DNA from: Isochrysis galbana
Taxonomy: Eukaryota > Haptophyta > Isochrysidales > Isochrysidaceae
Assembly (NCBI GenBank): GCA_018136815.1
Contig: CM030939.1
Coordinates: 2,240,808-2,304,807, forward strand
Direction: 5' to 3'
Length of the DNA: 64,000 bases
Shown here: one piece after another, positions 43,468-58,300 of the stretch
Layout of the letters: the number at the start of each line of letters is the position of its first letter
Position numbering within the stretch: position 1 is the first letter of the stretch
Position numbers and translations under genes: made by a program
Notes under the pieces: generated by a model
The model's database searches: none
The model's input: the letters and a program-made list of their open reading frames with translations, nothing else
What the model was told of the DNA's origin: nothing

Positions 43468-43914
43468 ATGGCGCCAAGTATGTCGCTCTGGATGAGCTCG
43501 TCGTTGGAAGGAGCTACGGCCGAAGTGGTCTCCGATGTGGATGGTGGTGAGGCGCCAGTGATCAGGTTCACGTTCCCGACCACGAGCCTTGTCCTCCCGT
43601 CAAGCGAGATATCACCAACAACGAGCTTCACCGCCACTGAGGGAATCTATGACGTAACCGCCTCCAGCCTGGCGTTCAAGTACGAGATGCAGCAGGTGGC
43701 CGGCGAGCCGGCGAGTGGCTCCCCGCCAAAAGCGCACTGCTCTGTGCGCACGCATAAAGCCGCTCAAGGGAGGAAGCCCAAACTCAAGAAACCGATAGAA
43801 CTCAGCACCCCCGTATTCATTGAAAACGAGAAAGGTAGACTGCAACTGAGGGAGAACACCCGCCTCGTACGTAGCGAAAGCGCTTGGCCTCGCGGAAAGG
43901 CTCGCATAACATGA
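43468..43914 (+). CDS. Hypothetical ORF, 148 aa
   Basis: MAPSMSLWMSSSLEGATAEV start; Ser/Thr-rich first half, basic second half (GRKPKLKKPIEL, FIENEKGRLQLRENTRLV). It directly follows the retroelement remnant. No family recognised and it may be non-coding. Confidence 0.25.
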   Translation: MAPSMSLWMSSSLEGATAEVVSDVDGGEAPVIRFTFPTTSLVLPSSEISPTTSFTATEGIYDVTASSLAFKYEMQQVAGEPASGSPPKAHCSVRTHKAAQGRKPKLKKPIELSTPVFIENEKGRLQLRENTRLVRSESAWPRGKARIT

Positions 43915-44159
43915 TGTGTCGTCCCGTGAGAAATGACCATCTGAAAATGTGAACGAACACTATAGGTCATCCACGATGAACACCGCAGCACGCGGGAACA
44001 ACGGGACCCTGGAACAATTTTAAGATAAACAGGTCACCCAGCGACACAGGAGGGAGGTGAGAACACGCCGTTGGGGACAGGTGCACCCCGCTCCGCTCGG
44101 AGCCCCCACACGACCCGAGCCCCTAAGTAGAGCACGAGGGGAGTTGCCGTAGGGCGGGG
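43915..44159. other. Intergenic
   Basis: No feature recognised. Confidence 0.35.
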
Positions 44160-44250
44160 AATGAGGGTGAGGAAGGGAAGGGGGCGTGGCTACGAGTATG
44201 CGATCTAGTGCCGCGGGCGAGGCGAGAATGTTAAAAGGTTTTTTTTTAGC
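44160..44250 (-). repeat. Dispersed 'A-run...GTAGCCACGCCC' repeat, copy 4 (inverse)
   Basis: GGGCGTGGCTAC followed by CGAGGCGAGAATGTTAAAAGG and a T-run; inverse complement of 8,584-8,690. It directly abuts the next repeat. Confidence 0.65.
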
Positions 44251-44267
44251 TTAGATATAAAGGAACC

Positions 44268-44360
44268 GATCCCCCCGCGGGCGCGACCGCCCATTCTTTA
44301 CGGATAGAGCGTGAGCGCGCGTGACGGAGGGGGAGAGAGGGGGGGCGAATCGCACCATTT
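44268..44360 (+). repeat. Dispersed GCGTGAGCGCGCGTGACGG repeat, copy 3
   Basis: CCCCCGCGGGCGCGACCG, TTCTTTACGG, AGAGCGTGAGCGCGCGTGAC, G-run, AATCGCACCATTTC. Confidence 0.7.
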
Positions 44361-46775
<2,415 letters not shown>

Positions 46776-47739
46776 CGCGCAGCACTTTGTCTGACTGTAC
46801 CTGCCACGATATGCAGCTCAGTGTGGTCTCCGGCGGCCGGTGCACCACGATCAATGATAAGTAAGTCGAATGCGAGAGCACGTTACGGCGGGCGACGGGT
46901 CTCACGCCTGCGCGTTTGCAGCGAGCGGCGTGTAGAAAGACCGAATGCCGTGCTCGGCTCGCAGTGACAAGTGACACATGCATACATGTTTCGTAGCGTG
47001 CGGCATTGCCATCAATTTCTCATTGTTACGCGAGAAGGCAAAGCCAGGTCCGGTTGTGCCGCACTGAGCATCTTGAGCTTTAACGGATCGCATGGTACCG
47101 TAGCGCGGCGAATGTTCTGAGCCCTCCTAATCACGCGAGCGTGTGCCATATGACGCTCGAGAGTATGAGAGTGTGAGCAGATGTGAGAGGGAAAGTGGAG
47201 CGTGAAGCACACAGCAACGTTGTTGGCGAATGCCGTCACTAGTGCCGCCTTACACCTCTGACCTCCCTTCGCCTTACCCCTCCCGCACCCTTGTCGGCCT
47301 TCAAAGGGCCACAAAGGGCATAGCAATGGGCTCCGTTACCTGATCCTTAGGCCAAAGCTGGGCCCCCGTGCCCGCCAACAAGCGAATGCGGTGTCCTTGC
47401 CCCTGCTTGCACTCAGCACTTGCACTTGTAACTAAGTTTACAACTTGGTTCACATGGGAAGGCGCCTCGTGCCCTCCCCCTCCAGAATCCAGAACTATCA
47501 TTGAAAATCTTCAACCTACTTTTATAAGTGGGGGTCAATGGGGGCCTCGCGCCCCCCTCTCTCCATCGCGGACACCCCCCGGGGTGGGCCCGTACATTCA
47601 ACCCCAGCCCCTGCCCTCTGGCAGGGGCAGGGCACTCATCAATTCAGCCCGGACCCATAGTGGGCGCGGGTCGCGAGCCGCACTCCCAGGCCCGCATGGG
47701 CCAGCTCCCGTACTGACTCCCCACCCCATCCCTGGTCGC
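46776..47739. other. Intergenic
   Basis: No gene recognised. Mixed unique sequence to ~47,460, then GC-rich sequence (47,530-47,740) leading into the next repeat. Confidence 0.4.
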
Positions 47740-47885
47740 CAGGCAGACAGGGGCCTCAGGGCGGCACCCAAGGCCAGCGAGGCGAGCGAGGGAGAGGCAT
47801 GGGGGGCCAGGGGCTGAGCCCCAGCCTCCACTGCCCCCTGAGCTGCCCCTGCTGGCCCTCTGGGCGCCCCTGAAGGACCTCTGAG
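47740..47885 (-). repeat. Dispersed GC-rich repeat shared with 31.6 kb (inverse)
   Basis: Inverse complement contains GGGGCAGCTCAGGGGGCAGT and CTCTCCCTCGCTCGCCTCGC as at 31,600-31,730. Confidence 0.75.
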
Positions 47886-48392
47886 AGCAGGCCATGGCGC
47901 GCCGCATGGCGACGCGCCGCAGGGACCGGGGCGGAAGAGAATGGAACGAGGGAGAGGGGGGGATTTGCACCCCCCCCGATGGAGTGTGGTGAGAAACAAA
48001 CGAGCCCCGTTTGCGTTAGCAAACGGGCGAAGGGGGGCGACTGGCGATAGGAGGGAGATGGGATGGGAGCGGCTCAAGACGTCTCGGATACCCTTGTCCC
48101 TTGTGGCAGGTATACTCGAGGCGCAGTTGCTTATTTCTCGAGAACTGCTCGCGGCGTGAGCTGGTAAGGGCCGTTCTCCTTTTTTGACGAGAGGTTCCTC
48201 CCCCCCCCCCGGTGCTTTTTCCCGGAGAGTCGGCCGGCGTCGATCGGACCGCCTCAATGGGTTTTCCCTCATTTTAACTTGTGGGGAGTTAGAATGGGAG
48301 CCGGGGGCCTGCGAGGGGGGAGATGTGGAGGGGTGCATAGGTGTATGTATCTGTGACAACAGCACGCGCCAAGGTGTACGGGCAGGTGCGCT
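47886..48392. other. Intergenic
   Basis: GC-rich, with C-run at ~48,200; no feature recognised. Confidence 0.35.
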
Positions 48393-48575
48393 GAGGGTTG
48401 TCGTGTTAGTACCGGGCTAGTGAGAGTAGTGGTACTAATGCTCAGTTAGATTATTATCATTGAAAATCTTCTTAAAATTTCCCGCTACTTGTGCGGCGTG
48501 AGGCAGAGTGCTGATGAACCTCCCTACTACCCAACCCTAACCCCTGTCAACCCCCTTCCGGTAGTCTTTTTTCCC
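48393..48575 (+). repeat. Composite of two dispersed repeats (1,996 type and 6,003 type)
   Basis: 48,393-48,470 matches 1,996-2,075; 48,455-48,575 matches 6,003-6,130. The second part lies at the 3' end of the minus-strand retroelement tail. Confidence 0.65.
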
Positions 48576-48900
48576 ATCTCAACGTGGATTTCTGCTTCTT
48601 CGTTTTCCTCATCGCGAGGAACGCTTTAGTCAGCGCCCTGACATTAATATCTTCTAGCGTTTTATGCGCGTCTTTGAGCGTGTATTCTTGTGGAATCGGG
48701 TACGCCATTTCGGCCGGCCCGTCGTATGCTCGTCCCCATTTTAGCGGAGTGTATAGCTCGTCCGGCACTGACTGCGGGCTGACCCGCTCATGGATATGGG
48801 GTTCTCCCATGACATTGAGCTTGACTACGTGAAGATCGCCCCTTCGGCGCAGATAGAACTTATCGGATAAAGGTACCCAGCTTTCTAGGACCAGTCCTAG
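48547..48900 (-). pseudogene. Non-LTR retroelement C-terminal fragment
   Basis: Minus strand reads DKFYLRRRGDLHVVKLNVMG, LKWGRAYDGPAEMAYPIPQE, YTLKDAHKTLEDINVRALTK and RWEKRLPEGG, aligning with DREYYANLKGTWYETELSYL through KWEEKLQIPGD of the 61.6-64 kb protein (63,270-63,590). It stops well before the zinc knuckle. Confidence 0.85.
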
Positions 48901-49969
48901 AAACTAGGACGGACTTTGCTAGGTGAGAGCATGAGCAAACCATGTTATTTTGTCCCAAACCTTGGCTATTGAGTTACCACATGCATGTCCTCATTAAATG
49001 TTCCAGGTGTACACCTAGGCACCATTCCCTCAGCAACACCAAGTTTTGTGACGCGTTTACGGGTCACCTGGTCGGAATTGCTGCTTGTCCTAGAAACGGG
49101 AGAAATGGCTGATACCATCCAATGGGGAGCTCTTCTACCCATGGTCCCCAGGAGATGAAATGTTGCTTTGACTGCCCTCTTTGAGACCTTCAGTGACCAC
49201 CAAGCTTGGTTTTGTCATCTAAGTGTCCAATCCGCTAGCCTACTGCTCCAAAACTCCTCTGGTGCGAGCGGACGCCCGAGTGCAGCACCGCATGCTGAAT
49301 GTGGTAGCAAAAGTAAGCAAAGACAAGCTCCGCAGAGTTGGTCATGGGGAGAGCTAAGGTTGAATGGGATGTGGAGATGGTTTGCTTCAGGTGATGGGGT
49401 GTCTCATAAGCTCACCATACATAGGCTATAATGGAGGCATGATCGGCAGAGTCCTAGAAATGCAAGAATTTTCTAGGACGTGGTTACGGGAACGTACGGG
49501 AATTCTTTTCCAGTTCCCCCCGCGGTTGCCGAATTTTCTTCCCCCCGCGGCCGCCGAATAGTTCCCCCCGCGGGAAGAGAGGTATGGCTCGCCCCCCCTT
49601 TCGACCACGGAGGATGGATCTCCCTCCCCTTTCGCTGCGCTCTGTCAGGAGACCCCCGTACCTCGTCGTTTAGCTCGCGCGTGACGTGCCGAGCCCGTCG
49701 TGATATCTCGCCGCCTTTCGCCGTTGGCTGTTCGACTACTCATATATCGAAGAACAGGAGACGCCGCGTTGTAACTTGGGTGCCGCCACACACCGCCCAA
49801 ACATCCAGGTAAAACTCTCGTAAAAGAGAGAAGGGGATGGGTTGCAGCGTTGAGTCCTGCGGCCTGCCGCGCCGGCCGCCGATTCTACACCTTATCGTCC
49901 GGACGGGTGTGGTACTTCCTGTCTCTTCGATCGTCGCGCACTATTCTTATAATTCGTCGTTCGTCGTTC
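48901..49969. other. Intergenic
   Basis: 48,900-49,440 is AT-richer unique sequence. 49,500-49,580 has four CCCCCCGCGG motifs. No gene recognised. Confidence 0.4.
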
Positions 49970-50130
49970 GTCGTTCGTTCTTCGATTCTCGATTCTCGAT
50001 TCTCGTCGTTCCGCGTTCTTCGTTTCTCGTTCTTCGATTCATCGTCGATTCTCGATTCTCGTCGTTCCGCGTTCTTCGTTCCTCGCTCTCGATTCTCGAT
50101 TCTCGTCGTTCTGCGTTCTCATCGGTCCTC
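49970..50130 (+). repeat. TTCGATTCTCGATTCTCGTCG minisatellite
   Basis: Imperfect ~30-bp units of TTCGATTCTCG(ATTCTCG)TCGTTCCGCG repeated about four times; flanks stay CT/TCG-rich to ~50,460. Confidence 0.75.
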
Positions 50131-50999
50131 GATTGTTCGTAACTTCTCGGTGCGTCGCTCATCACGTCTTCCGTCTTGGTTCGGCGTTGGGTGCGCGGCT
50201 CTCCCTCCATTCGGATTTATTGTTTCATTCACTCTTCGGATTTATTCGCTCTTCGCTCTTCGCTCATTCGGTCTCGTTCGGGATTGCCCTTCTGCCTTTC
50301 TCGTGGCTTGTTCGGAGCTCTCCGATGTCCGTTAGGTTCTCTTCTTTCCTCGCGGGACGCTCGATCCTAGCAGGGGGGTGTCGCATTCGCGAATCGACAC
50401 TCGTTAGGCTTCTCTTCGTCGTTCGGCATTTATCGTTATAATTCTCTGCTTTCTCTCGTTCTCGGTCAAAAGCTTCGCTTGGATGCATGGGATCGTGGGT
50501 TGTGGAGCGCCCTCTCTCTTTCTCTCGAAAGAGAAGGGAAGTTTCCCCACCTTTCTTCCTCCCAGGCGCCTCGCAAATAGGTTTAATTTGCTATCTCTAC
50601 AACGGTTCTTTATCTGCTTCTGGGGGCAATCAGGTTTAATTTACGACCTCTTCGTATCTCCCCCTTAGGCACATCGCACTCCTTTCGTCTTATTTGGTAG
50701 GTCTCTTGGAATCTTGTGCGGCAGGATTGCCCCTCGTTTCCGTTATGTTGCGATTCCCCTTCCAGACGGGATCGCCGACAGATCGCCTTCTGATCGTCGT
50801 CCGTCGTCGTCTGGCCGGAGTGTTTGGGTTTGATTTTAGTCGAGTTATGTGAGAAAGTCGTGGGGCGAGAGTCGGAGTGTTTTCCTGGGTGTCGTTGTCC
50901 GTCGTCCTGTCGCCAGTCGTCATCCGTCGTCGCTCTCGTTCTCGTCGTTCTCGCTCTCGTAACACTCATACCCTACAGCCTCGCCTCTCCTCGCCAGCC
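50131..50999. other. TCG/CTT-rich intergenic sequence
   Basis: Strand-biased pyrimidine-rich sequence with many short frames, none recognised. Confidence 0.35.
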
Positions 51000-51545
51000 C
51001 CTGCCATCACAGCCCTCCTCACACTCACCCTCGCCTCTCGCCGCTCGTTTCATGTCGCTCTCGCCGCCGTCCTCGCCCTCGCCCAAGCCCGCCTGCCCGC
51101 CTTCCTCTGCTGACGGGCTTCAGCCCGTCAGCGTCTCTGAAGTCGTCTCCTCCGCCGCGCCTGCCGCCGGCATGCCTCCTTCCTCATTGCTCATTGCCCT
51201 CAGGCCCTATGGGCCACTCTAATTCGTCAGGCGCCCACCCTCCCGCACCCGCCGTCTCTAAAACCTAGGGAACCACCTTAAAAGGTTTATTACAACTCGC
51301 CTCTCCTTGCCAGCCCTATGCCAACACAGCCCTCCTCTCACTCGCCCTCGCCTCTCGCCGCTCGCTCGATGTCGCTTTCGCCGCCGTCCTCGCCCTCGCC
51401 CAAGCCCGCTTGCCCGCCTTCCTCTGCTGACGGGCTTCAGCCCGTCAGCACCTCTGAAGTCGTCTCCTTCGCCGCGCCTGCCGCCGGCCTTGCTCCTGCC
51501 TCATTGCTCTCAGGCCCTATGGGCCACTCCAATTCGTCAGCAAGG
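51000..51545 (+). repeat. Tandem ~310-bp duplication with conserved hairpin
   Basis: 51,000-51,240 and 51,300-51,545 are direct copies (CTCGCCTCTCGCCGCTCG, GTCCTCGCCCTCGCCCAAGC). Each carries the GCTGACGGGC-TTCA-GCCCGTCAGC hairpin (51,109-51,132; 51,426-51,449). A third, inverted copy is at 1-235. Confidence 0.85.
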
Positions 51546-52323
51546 GATGCCCCTGGCCTGTGGCCGCTCGCCCGGCGCTGTGTGCAACCCTCCTAAGGAG
51601 CCAGAGGTCCGAAGGACACCGGTAGCAGGAGATGGGCACGCGCCAGGAGTTGAGCGCCTACGGGGTACCGCGAGGCGAGCTTTCAGCCGATGCGCCGATG
51701 CGCGGCATGAAGGCGTCGAGCATGAGCATGCTTTTCTACTGAAATCCTCACTGCAAACTAGTATCTGAACAGCTATAAATTTACGTTCCAATTGGAGAAC
51801 CATAAATATCCACATGGTCCTCTTTCGACGGAACGCGACCCTTGCCCCCCCCCCCCCCCCCCCTCCCCCCCCCGCCCCGCGCTCCGTTTTGCCCCCTCCT
51901 CTCTCTCTCTCTCTCTCTCGCTCCCAACGCCTGGCCCCTCTCTCCCTCTCTCTCCCCGCGCTTCCCTTCAAATCTCTCACTCTTCTCTCTCTCCTCTTCT
52001 CCTCCCTAGCTCTACTCTAGGAGTACCACTCTCTCTTCTCCTACTTTCTCTCCCTCTCTCTCTGCTTGCTACCTGCTCGAGCCCAGCCTGCCTCTCAGCT
52101 CGCTGAAAGAGCTCTCTCTCTCTTCCCGCCCCCGCATATTCCCAGCATTCTTCTCTCGAAACAGGCGCCTGTTTCCATGGCCTCCCACCCCCTCCTCTTC
52201 TCTTACTCTCCCTCCTCTCCTCCGCTTCCGCCCAACGTTCTTCATATATTCAAACCCGAGTTTCTGTGGTTCGGGGAGGTCTCCTCCGCTGCAATTTCTT
52301 GCTCTGTTTCTCTCTCACCGGCG
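51546..52323 (+). promoter_or_regulatory. Upstream region of the anoctamin-SLC44 gene
   Basis: 51,546-51,830 shows no gene. C-run at 51,846-51,876, then a ~450-bp C/T-rich leader containing CTACTCTAGGAGTACCACTC at 52,010, the motif also seen before other genes. The initiator ATG is taken as 52,324 (after CACCGGCG). Confidence 0.35.
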
Positions 52324-55300
52324 ATGGCGGACTCTTTCGTCTCGCTGTGTGAGGCGGGCAAGTGGGAGACAGCGAAGAGGAGGCTTGAGGCGGGTCATGT
52401 CTCGGTCGCTCAGATCAACCAGAAGACCGCGGAAGGTGATGCGCTTACGCAGCCGAGGCCACACACATGCGTACAGAGAGGGGGGGGGAGGCGGGGAGAG
52501 GGAGAAAGAGCGTGGGGGGAGAGGGGGGGGGACAAGAGAGGGAGGGGGCTGAGGGAGCGAATGAGAGAGGGGATGTGAGAGAGAAGGAAGGAGGGGGGGG
52601 GGGGGGGGGATGAGAGACGGAAAGCGAGAGGGGAGGAGGGAGCGAACGAGAGAAGGAATGAGAGAAGGAATGAGAGTGGGACAGGCCGTCGGGGAGTTAG
52701 AGGGGAGTGCGGGGGAGGAGTTGTGGGGCAGAGAGGAAGGCCTGAATGGGACGGGGCGAGGATAGAAGGGAAGAGGGATAGGACGAAGAAGATGGAGACG
52801 GCGAAAGAGGAGAAAGGAGAAAGGGAGATGAAGGGGGAGAGAGACGTAGTTAAGGGGCCAGAGAGCGAAAGGCAGGAGCACGGCTCTGAGCGGGGAAGAG
52901 GAGTAGGGAACGAGAGCAGCAGGAGACAAGTACACCCCTGAGAGTGTGCAAGTGGGAGCCAGGGAAAGAAGAAGGAGGGCAGGGAGAGAGCCAGGCACGC
53001 GTGAAACGACAACTACGATTAGAAGTAGGGGAAGAGAGAAAAACTGAGAATACGCACACACAGTCATCCAAGGGTTGGCATGAGCGAGCGCGCGCGTGGG
53101 GAGGAGGCAGAGATGGGAAGAGATGGCAGCAGCGTAGCATTTGAGCACTCAATTCATGTTCACGCACTCCCGCCTGGCTCGTCGCAATCGCCCCAGGTCT
53201 GACCGCGCTTCACTGCGCTTGTGGCGCGGTCGACGAACGCCCAGACGTGGTGCAGCTGCTGCTGCAAGAAGGTGCCGATCCCAACGTCAGTGATAGCGAG
53301 GGCACCACACCGCTCCATCTGTGCGCGCAGGTGAGTTGTTTTGCGACGTTGGCGAATGCTCAGGTCTGATCGTCAGCGCACGAAAACGTGGCTCAACCCC
53401 CAGCTCTGTCTGTGCGCAGACCTCAGAGGTCGAGCTCGCCCGGATACTTCTCCAGTCCAACGGTCAGGGTGGCCGGGCCAATGTGAATCAGGTCGACGTG
53501 CGCGGCGCCACCGCGCTGCACCTCGCCGTAGTGCCCGCCGTCGTCGAAAATGATGGGCAGTGGGATTCGGCCGCTGCTCTCGTACGGCTGTTGCTCGAGT
53601 CGGGCGCTGACGCGCAAATCAAAGATCGGCGTGGCAAGACTGTGGCTGACTATGCACGTCACCAGCGCGTGGTCGAGGCTCTTGGAGCCGCAACCTCCGC
53701 CGCGGAATTGGGTGGCAGCCGGCGGCGGCGCGCAGCCAGTGGGGCGCAGCCGGAGGAGGACGCGAACGGCGAGCAGCTGGAGGGCGGCCGCGCGCGTCGC
53801 AGGCGCGCTGGCTCTGAGGCGGCTGGAGTGACCGACAAGATTAATGAGCGGACAGCTGGCCGCCGCCGCCGCAGGCCAGGCACAGGCGAGTCCGACCGGC
53901 AGAGCAACGCCTCCAGCGCGGGAGCCGCTGGCGGAGATGCGTACACGCGCTCCTCAGTTGATGCCGATGAGGCGGAGGCGCGCTTTAACGACGCTTTCGC
54001 GGCTGACATGGAGGGCGCGGAGGAGGGCGAGGAGCTAGCGACGGACCTCGCGATCGCCCTTGGGGCGGCCTCAGACGTGGACACCAGCACTGCGGCAGCT
54101 GAGGCGGCAGGAGTGCGGCCGACGGCAGCTGCACTGCATTCTAGATGTGAGGCAGTCGGCCTCGAGGTGCGCCACGTGGCGGCGGCCGATGGAGCGCGGT
54201 ACCTTATGCTGGGGGCACGCCTCTCGCGCCTGGCTCGTGAGGCCGAGCGCATGGGCATGCCTGTGCAGCTGAAGGCCGACATCGAGGCGCGGCTGATGGC
54301 GGAGCGCGCCCTGGCCGACGCCGGCAAGAAAAACGCTGCTGACCGGCTAGCCTCGCAGCTGGCGGCACTGGACGAGGCCAAGGGCGCCTCAGAGCTCGAG
54401 GGCGGTGGCCACGCGTTTGCGCCCTATCGCCGCCGTGCCCACGACCTCTTCCAGTTGGCGGCACCGCCCCGCTTTTTTTCTGCCGCCCAGCGAACGCGGC
54501 TTGTGCTGTCCATACTGGAGGCGCCCATGGATGCAGGTGGCGCCGGGCTGCACCTTGCAGCGCTGCACCGCTGCGGGGTCGTGCGCGAGATGTGGCCGCC
54601 GCATCAACCCGCCGAGCGAGCCGCGCTCGAACACGGCTGGTCGACCGCGTCGATGCTTGGCCTGGCTGCTCCGCCTGCCACCCGGCTGTTCAATTACTTT
54701 GGCGGAGAGCACGCGCTGTACTTCGCCTTCTTGCGCACGCTCTCGCTCTGGCTCTGGGCGCCCGCGATCGCCGGCGTGGTACTCTTCATCTTCACCGAGT
54801 CGGAGTATGGCGGCGCGGAAAACGTTTGGCAGGCGCTCTACACGCTCCTTCTGGTCATCTGGACCACAGCGTTCCTGCAGGCATGGCTGCGTAGACGGGC
54901 GACGCTTCGGGCACAATGGGGCGCACCACCAATGACAGAGGCTGGGCGTGAGCGCGCCGGCTTCAAATCCGACATCCTGGGCCGCGGCTTCTACGCACCC
55001 GAGAATGACGCCTTCGTGGGCATCGAGCCCAAGTCAGTGCTCCCTGGCGCGAACGCGCCATTGGTACCCGTCTTCAATAGCACCACCCGCCGCCGCCGCC
55101 TCGCCATTTCGTGGCTCGTGCTCACGCTGTGCGCAGTCGCGTCGATAACCGCCCAAATGGCGCTGCTTTTTGTGCGCTCGCTGCTGCAAGGCACCATCAA
55201 TCCTCCCATGTGGGGTGGCTTTCTCGCCGCACTGATCTCGGCGCTCCTGGTCGAGCTCCTACAGGCAGTGTTCTCACAAATCTGCTCGGCTCTCCTGGCA

Positions 55301-58300
55301 TACCAAAACCACCGCTCCAGTCGCCAGCAAGAGTGGCATGGCGCCACGCAGGTCTTTGCGCTCATGGCCATCAACCGCTTTTGTTCTCCGTTCTACATTG
55401 CGTTTGTCAAGGCGTCGCATGCGCCACTCTACTTGTTCTGGCCGTCGAATTCAGCGGTGAGCGAGCACTGCGTCGACCGCCGCGGCATGCCATCCGACGA
55501 CTGTGTTGAGGAGCTCTTCACACAGGTGCAGCCCCCACCCGCCCCTTCCTTCCGACATGCGACAAGAATTCCGCGTGACCGAAAAGGGGTAGCTCTAATG
55601 ACTGCTGGTAGACAGAAGCGAGCAGCACGCTCAGGTTTCGCAGCTCCAAGGCTCTGCGCTTTAATGCCGCTCTACTCCAGTCCGGGTCGCTCGGTCATTG
55701 CGCGTTGACTCAACCATTGCTACTCGGCCGACGCCCCCTCATCCCTCACACAGGTGCTTGCGCTTGTGCTCGTCTCGGCAATTGTTCAGAACGCAATTGA
55801 GTACGTGAGCCTCTTTGTGCTCGGAAGAATACGCGCCGCACGAGCGGGTGACGGGGCCTTGGCGAGAGAGGCAGCGATGCCACACGCCGGTGCTGTATCA
55901 GAGGAGCTCTTTGAGCTCGCAATGACCTTCTCGATGGTGACGCTCTTCTCTGGCGTTTGCCCGCTTGCTGGTGCCGTTGCGCTTCTCTCCAATGCGATCG
56001 AGGCCCGCTGTGACTCCCTGAAGTTCCTGCGGTGTCGCCGCCGGCCGACGCCGCGCGGCTCGGCCTCCTTTGGCGCTTGGGACACCATCTTGGGTGGCGT
56101 CTCGTTCCTGGCGCTCGCGGTCAACGCTGCGCTCCTCTGCTATACATCGACGCGTCTACCACACGTGCTTGGTTTCCACACGGAAGGCGAGCGCTTCGCG
56201 CTGCTGGTGGTCCTCGAACACTTGCTCCTCGCTTTGAAGCTGCTGCTAGATTTGTGCATTCCTGACGTCGATCTGTCCACAGTGGTCGAATTGCATCGGC
56301 AACGCAGGCTACTCGTGCTGGCAGCCGAGGCGCGCGAGGTCGCGGCGGGCGGCGGGCGTCTGACTGCGCTGCCTGACCCCGAGAAGCCCAAGCTGCCACC
56401 GCCTGACCAAGAGGAAGCCGCGGACGAGATGGCTAGGGCGACCAATTTGAAGCTGTCGCCGGATGGTCTCCTGCGGTCTTTCATGCCGGCCAGTGAAGCT
56501 GTTGGCGGCAGCCTACAGTCCAATGGCGGCGAGGCGGCGGCCGGGAAAGATACACAGCAAGCACTCGCTCTTGCTCTCGCGACAGACGCCACCGCCGTCC
56601 TCACCGAGGCGTGTGCAGCCGGCAAGAGAGGCGCGAAGAGGCGCTCCACGCTCCGGCGGCTCCTTAGTTGGACGCCTGCACGCGCCACATCCCGCGCCGG
56701 CTACGTCACCGCCTGCACCGACCCCTTCTGGCTTCTTCCCGCCTCGTGCGTGCTCCTCGCGATGATCGCAATATTCTCGGTGGGCGCCCGACTCGGGCAC
56801 CCTGCGCGGTTGCTCTTCGGCCTCGATTACGAGCTCAACACATGCGGCATCGCGAATTCACCCGAGCTACTGCGCTTTGAGCACATCGAGGCCGAACGCT
56901 TTCCGTACCACTTGATCCGCCCCAACGCTATCGTCGCAGCTGACGTTGATGAGGATAGGAGGCTCCAGATAATAGGCGAGGCCAAGTACACGGGCGGCCG
57001 CGACTTTGCACCCAGTGACGGGGCATGGTGGCGCCCTGGCCGTGGCTCCCGCTCCCTGCTCTACTACCTAGATCCAGCAAGCCGCCGAGCCGCTTGCGTC
57101 GCGAAATGCCCTACCCCAACCACCCCCCTTGAAGGGTGGGAGCCGTCGTCGGTGCGCGTCTGCGCCTACGGCTTTGGCAGCGAGCTGCCGGACCTACCCT
57201 CAACTAGCCCCACTTCCTCAAATCCGCCGCCACCGCGTCCTCCTCCTCCGCCGCCGCCGCCGCAGCCGGCATTCGTCGTGCCCACCAATACGGCGCCTAG
57301 GCCGCCACCTAGCCCACCGCGCACTATGCTCTCGCCACCTCCTCCTCCCTCACCGCCCCCATCGCCTCCCGCGCCGCCTTCCGCGCCACCGCCACCCTCG
57401 CCACCGCCGCCTTCGCCGCCGCCGCCTGCGCCGCCGCCATCGCCACCTTCCCCGCCCTCAGCGCCCCCGGCACCGCCGTCTCCACCGTCGCCTCCGTCGC
57501 CACCATCCGTGCCTCCGTCTCCACCGCCGCCCTCGCCGCCACCGTCGCCGCCCTCGCCGCCATCGCCACCGCCTTCGCCGCCCTCCCCCCCATCCGTGCC
57601 TCCATCTCCACCCTCGCCGCCCTCCACACCGCCATCCCCGCCGCCACCCCGTGTGCCTCCGCCTCCGCCGTCGCTGCCGCCGTCCACTCCACCGCCCAGT
57701 TCACCCCCGGCTTCACCGCCTCCTCCATCTCCCCCACCCCCATTGCTGCCTCCCTCTCCGCCAGCCCTCCCGCCGGACGCTCCACCACCGGCGCTCCCGC
57801 CCTCGCCAGCACTGCCACCAACACAGCCGAGACCTCCATCACTGCCACCCTCGCCTCCCGCGCCGCTGCTGCCTCCGCCCTCGCCCATGCTTCCGCCCAA
57901 GCCGCCGCCGCTCCCGCCGCCACCTCAAAGGCCGCCGCCACTATTGCCATCGCCGCTCGCACCGCCGCCGCTCGCACCACCGCCCAGCGATCCTGTTGCG
58001 CGCCGCCTTCAAGCTACGGATGGATGCTTTGCCGCCTATACGACGGTCGCGGTGGCTGGAGTCTGTATTCCCACGGCACCACTCAACCAAGCCGACTACG
58101 ATGCGGCCGGAGTGCCGGTGATTGCGGAGGATCTAGCCGCGCTGCGTCAGGAGCTGACCACATCTGCCGGTCGCGCTTTTGCTGCTGCCGCGGGAGATGT
58201 CCTTGCAGCGTGGCCTGTTCTCTTAGGTTGTGCGGCTGGCGCATTGCTCCTAGCATGTGTTTATGCTCTTCTTGCTCTATACGCCCCTGGCCTTGCGTAC

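Noticed and set aside
52315..53148. Long Pro/Ser/Leu-rich minus-strand frame over intron 1
   Set aside because: Explained by the purine-skewed intron and exon 1 of the ankyrin-anoctamin gene.
57166..57900. Gly-rich minus-strand frame opposite the Ser-Pro-Pro tract
   Set aside because: A mirror of the repeat on the coding strand; the plus-strand frame continues conserved SLC44 sequence on both sides.
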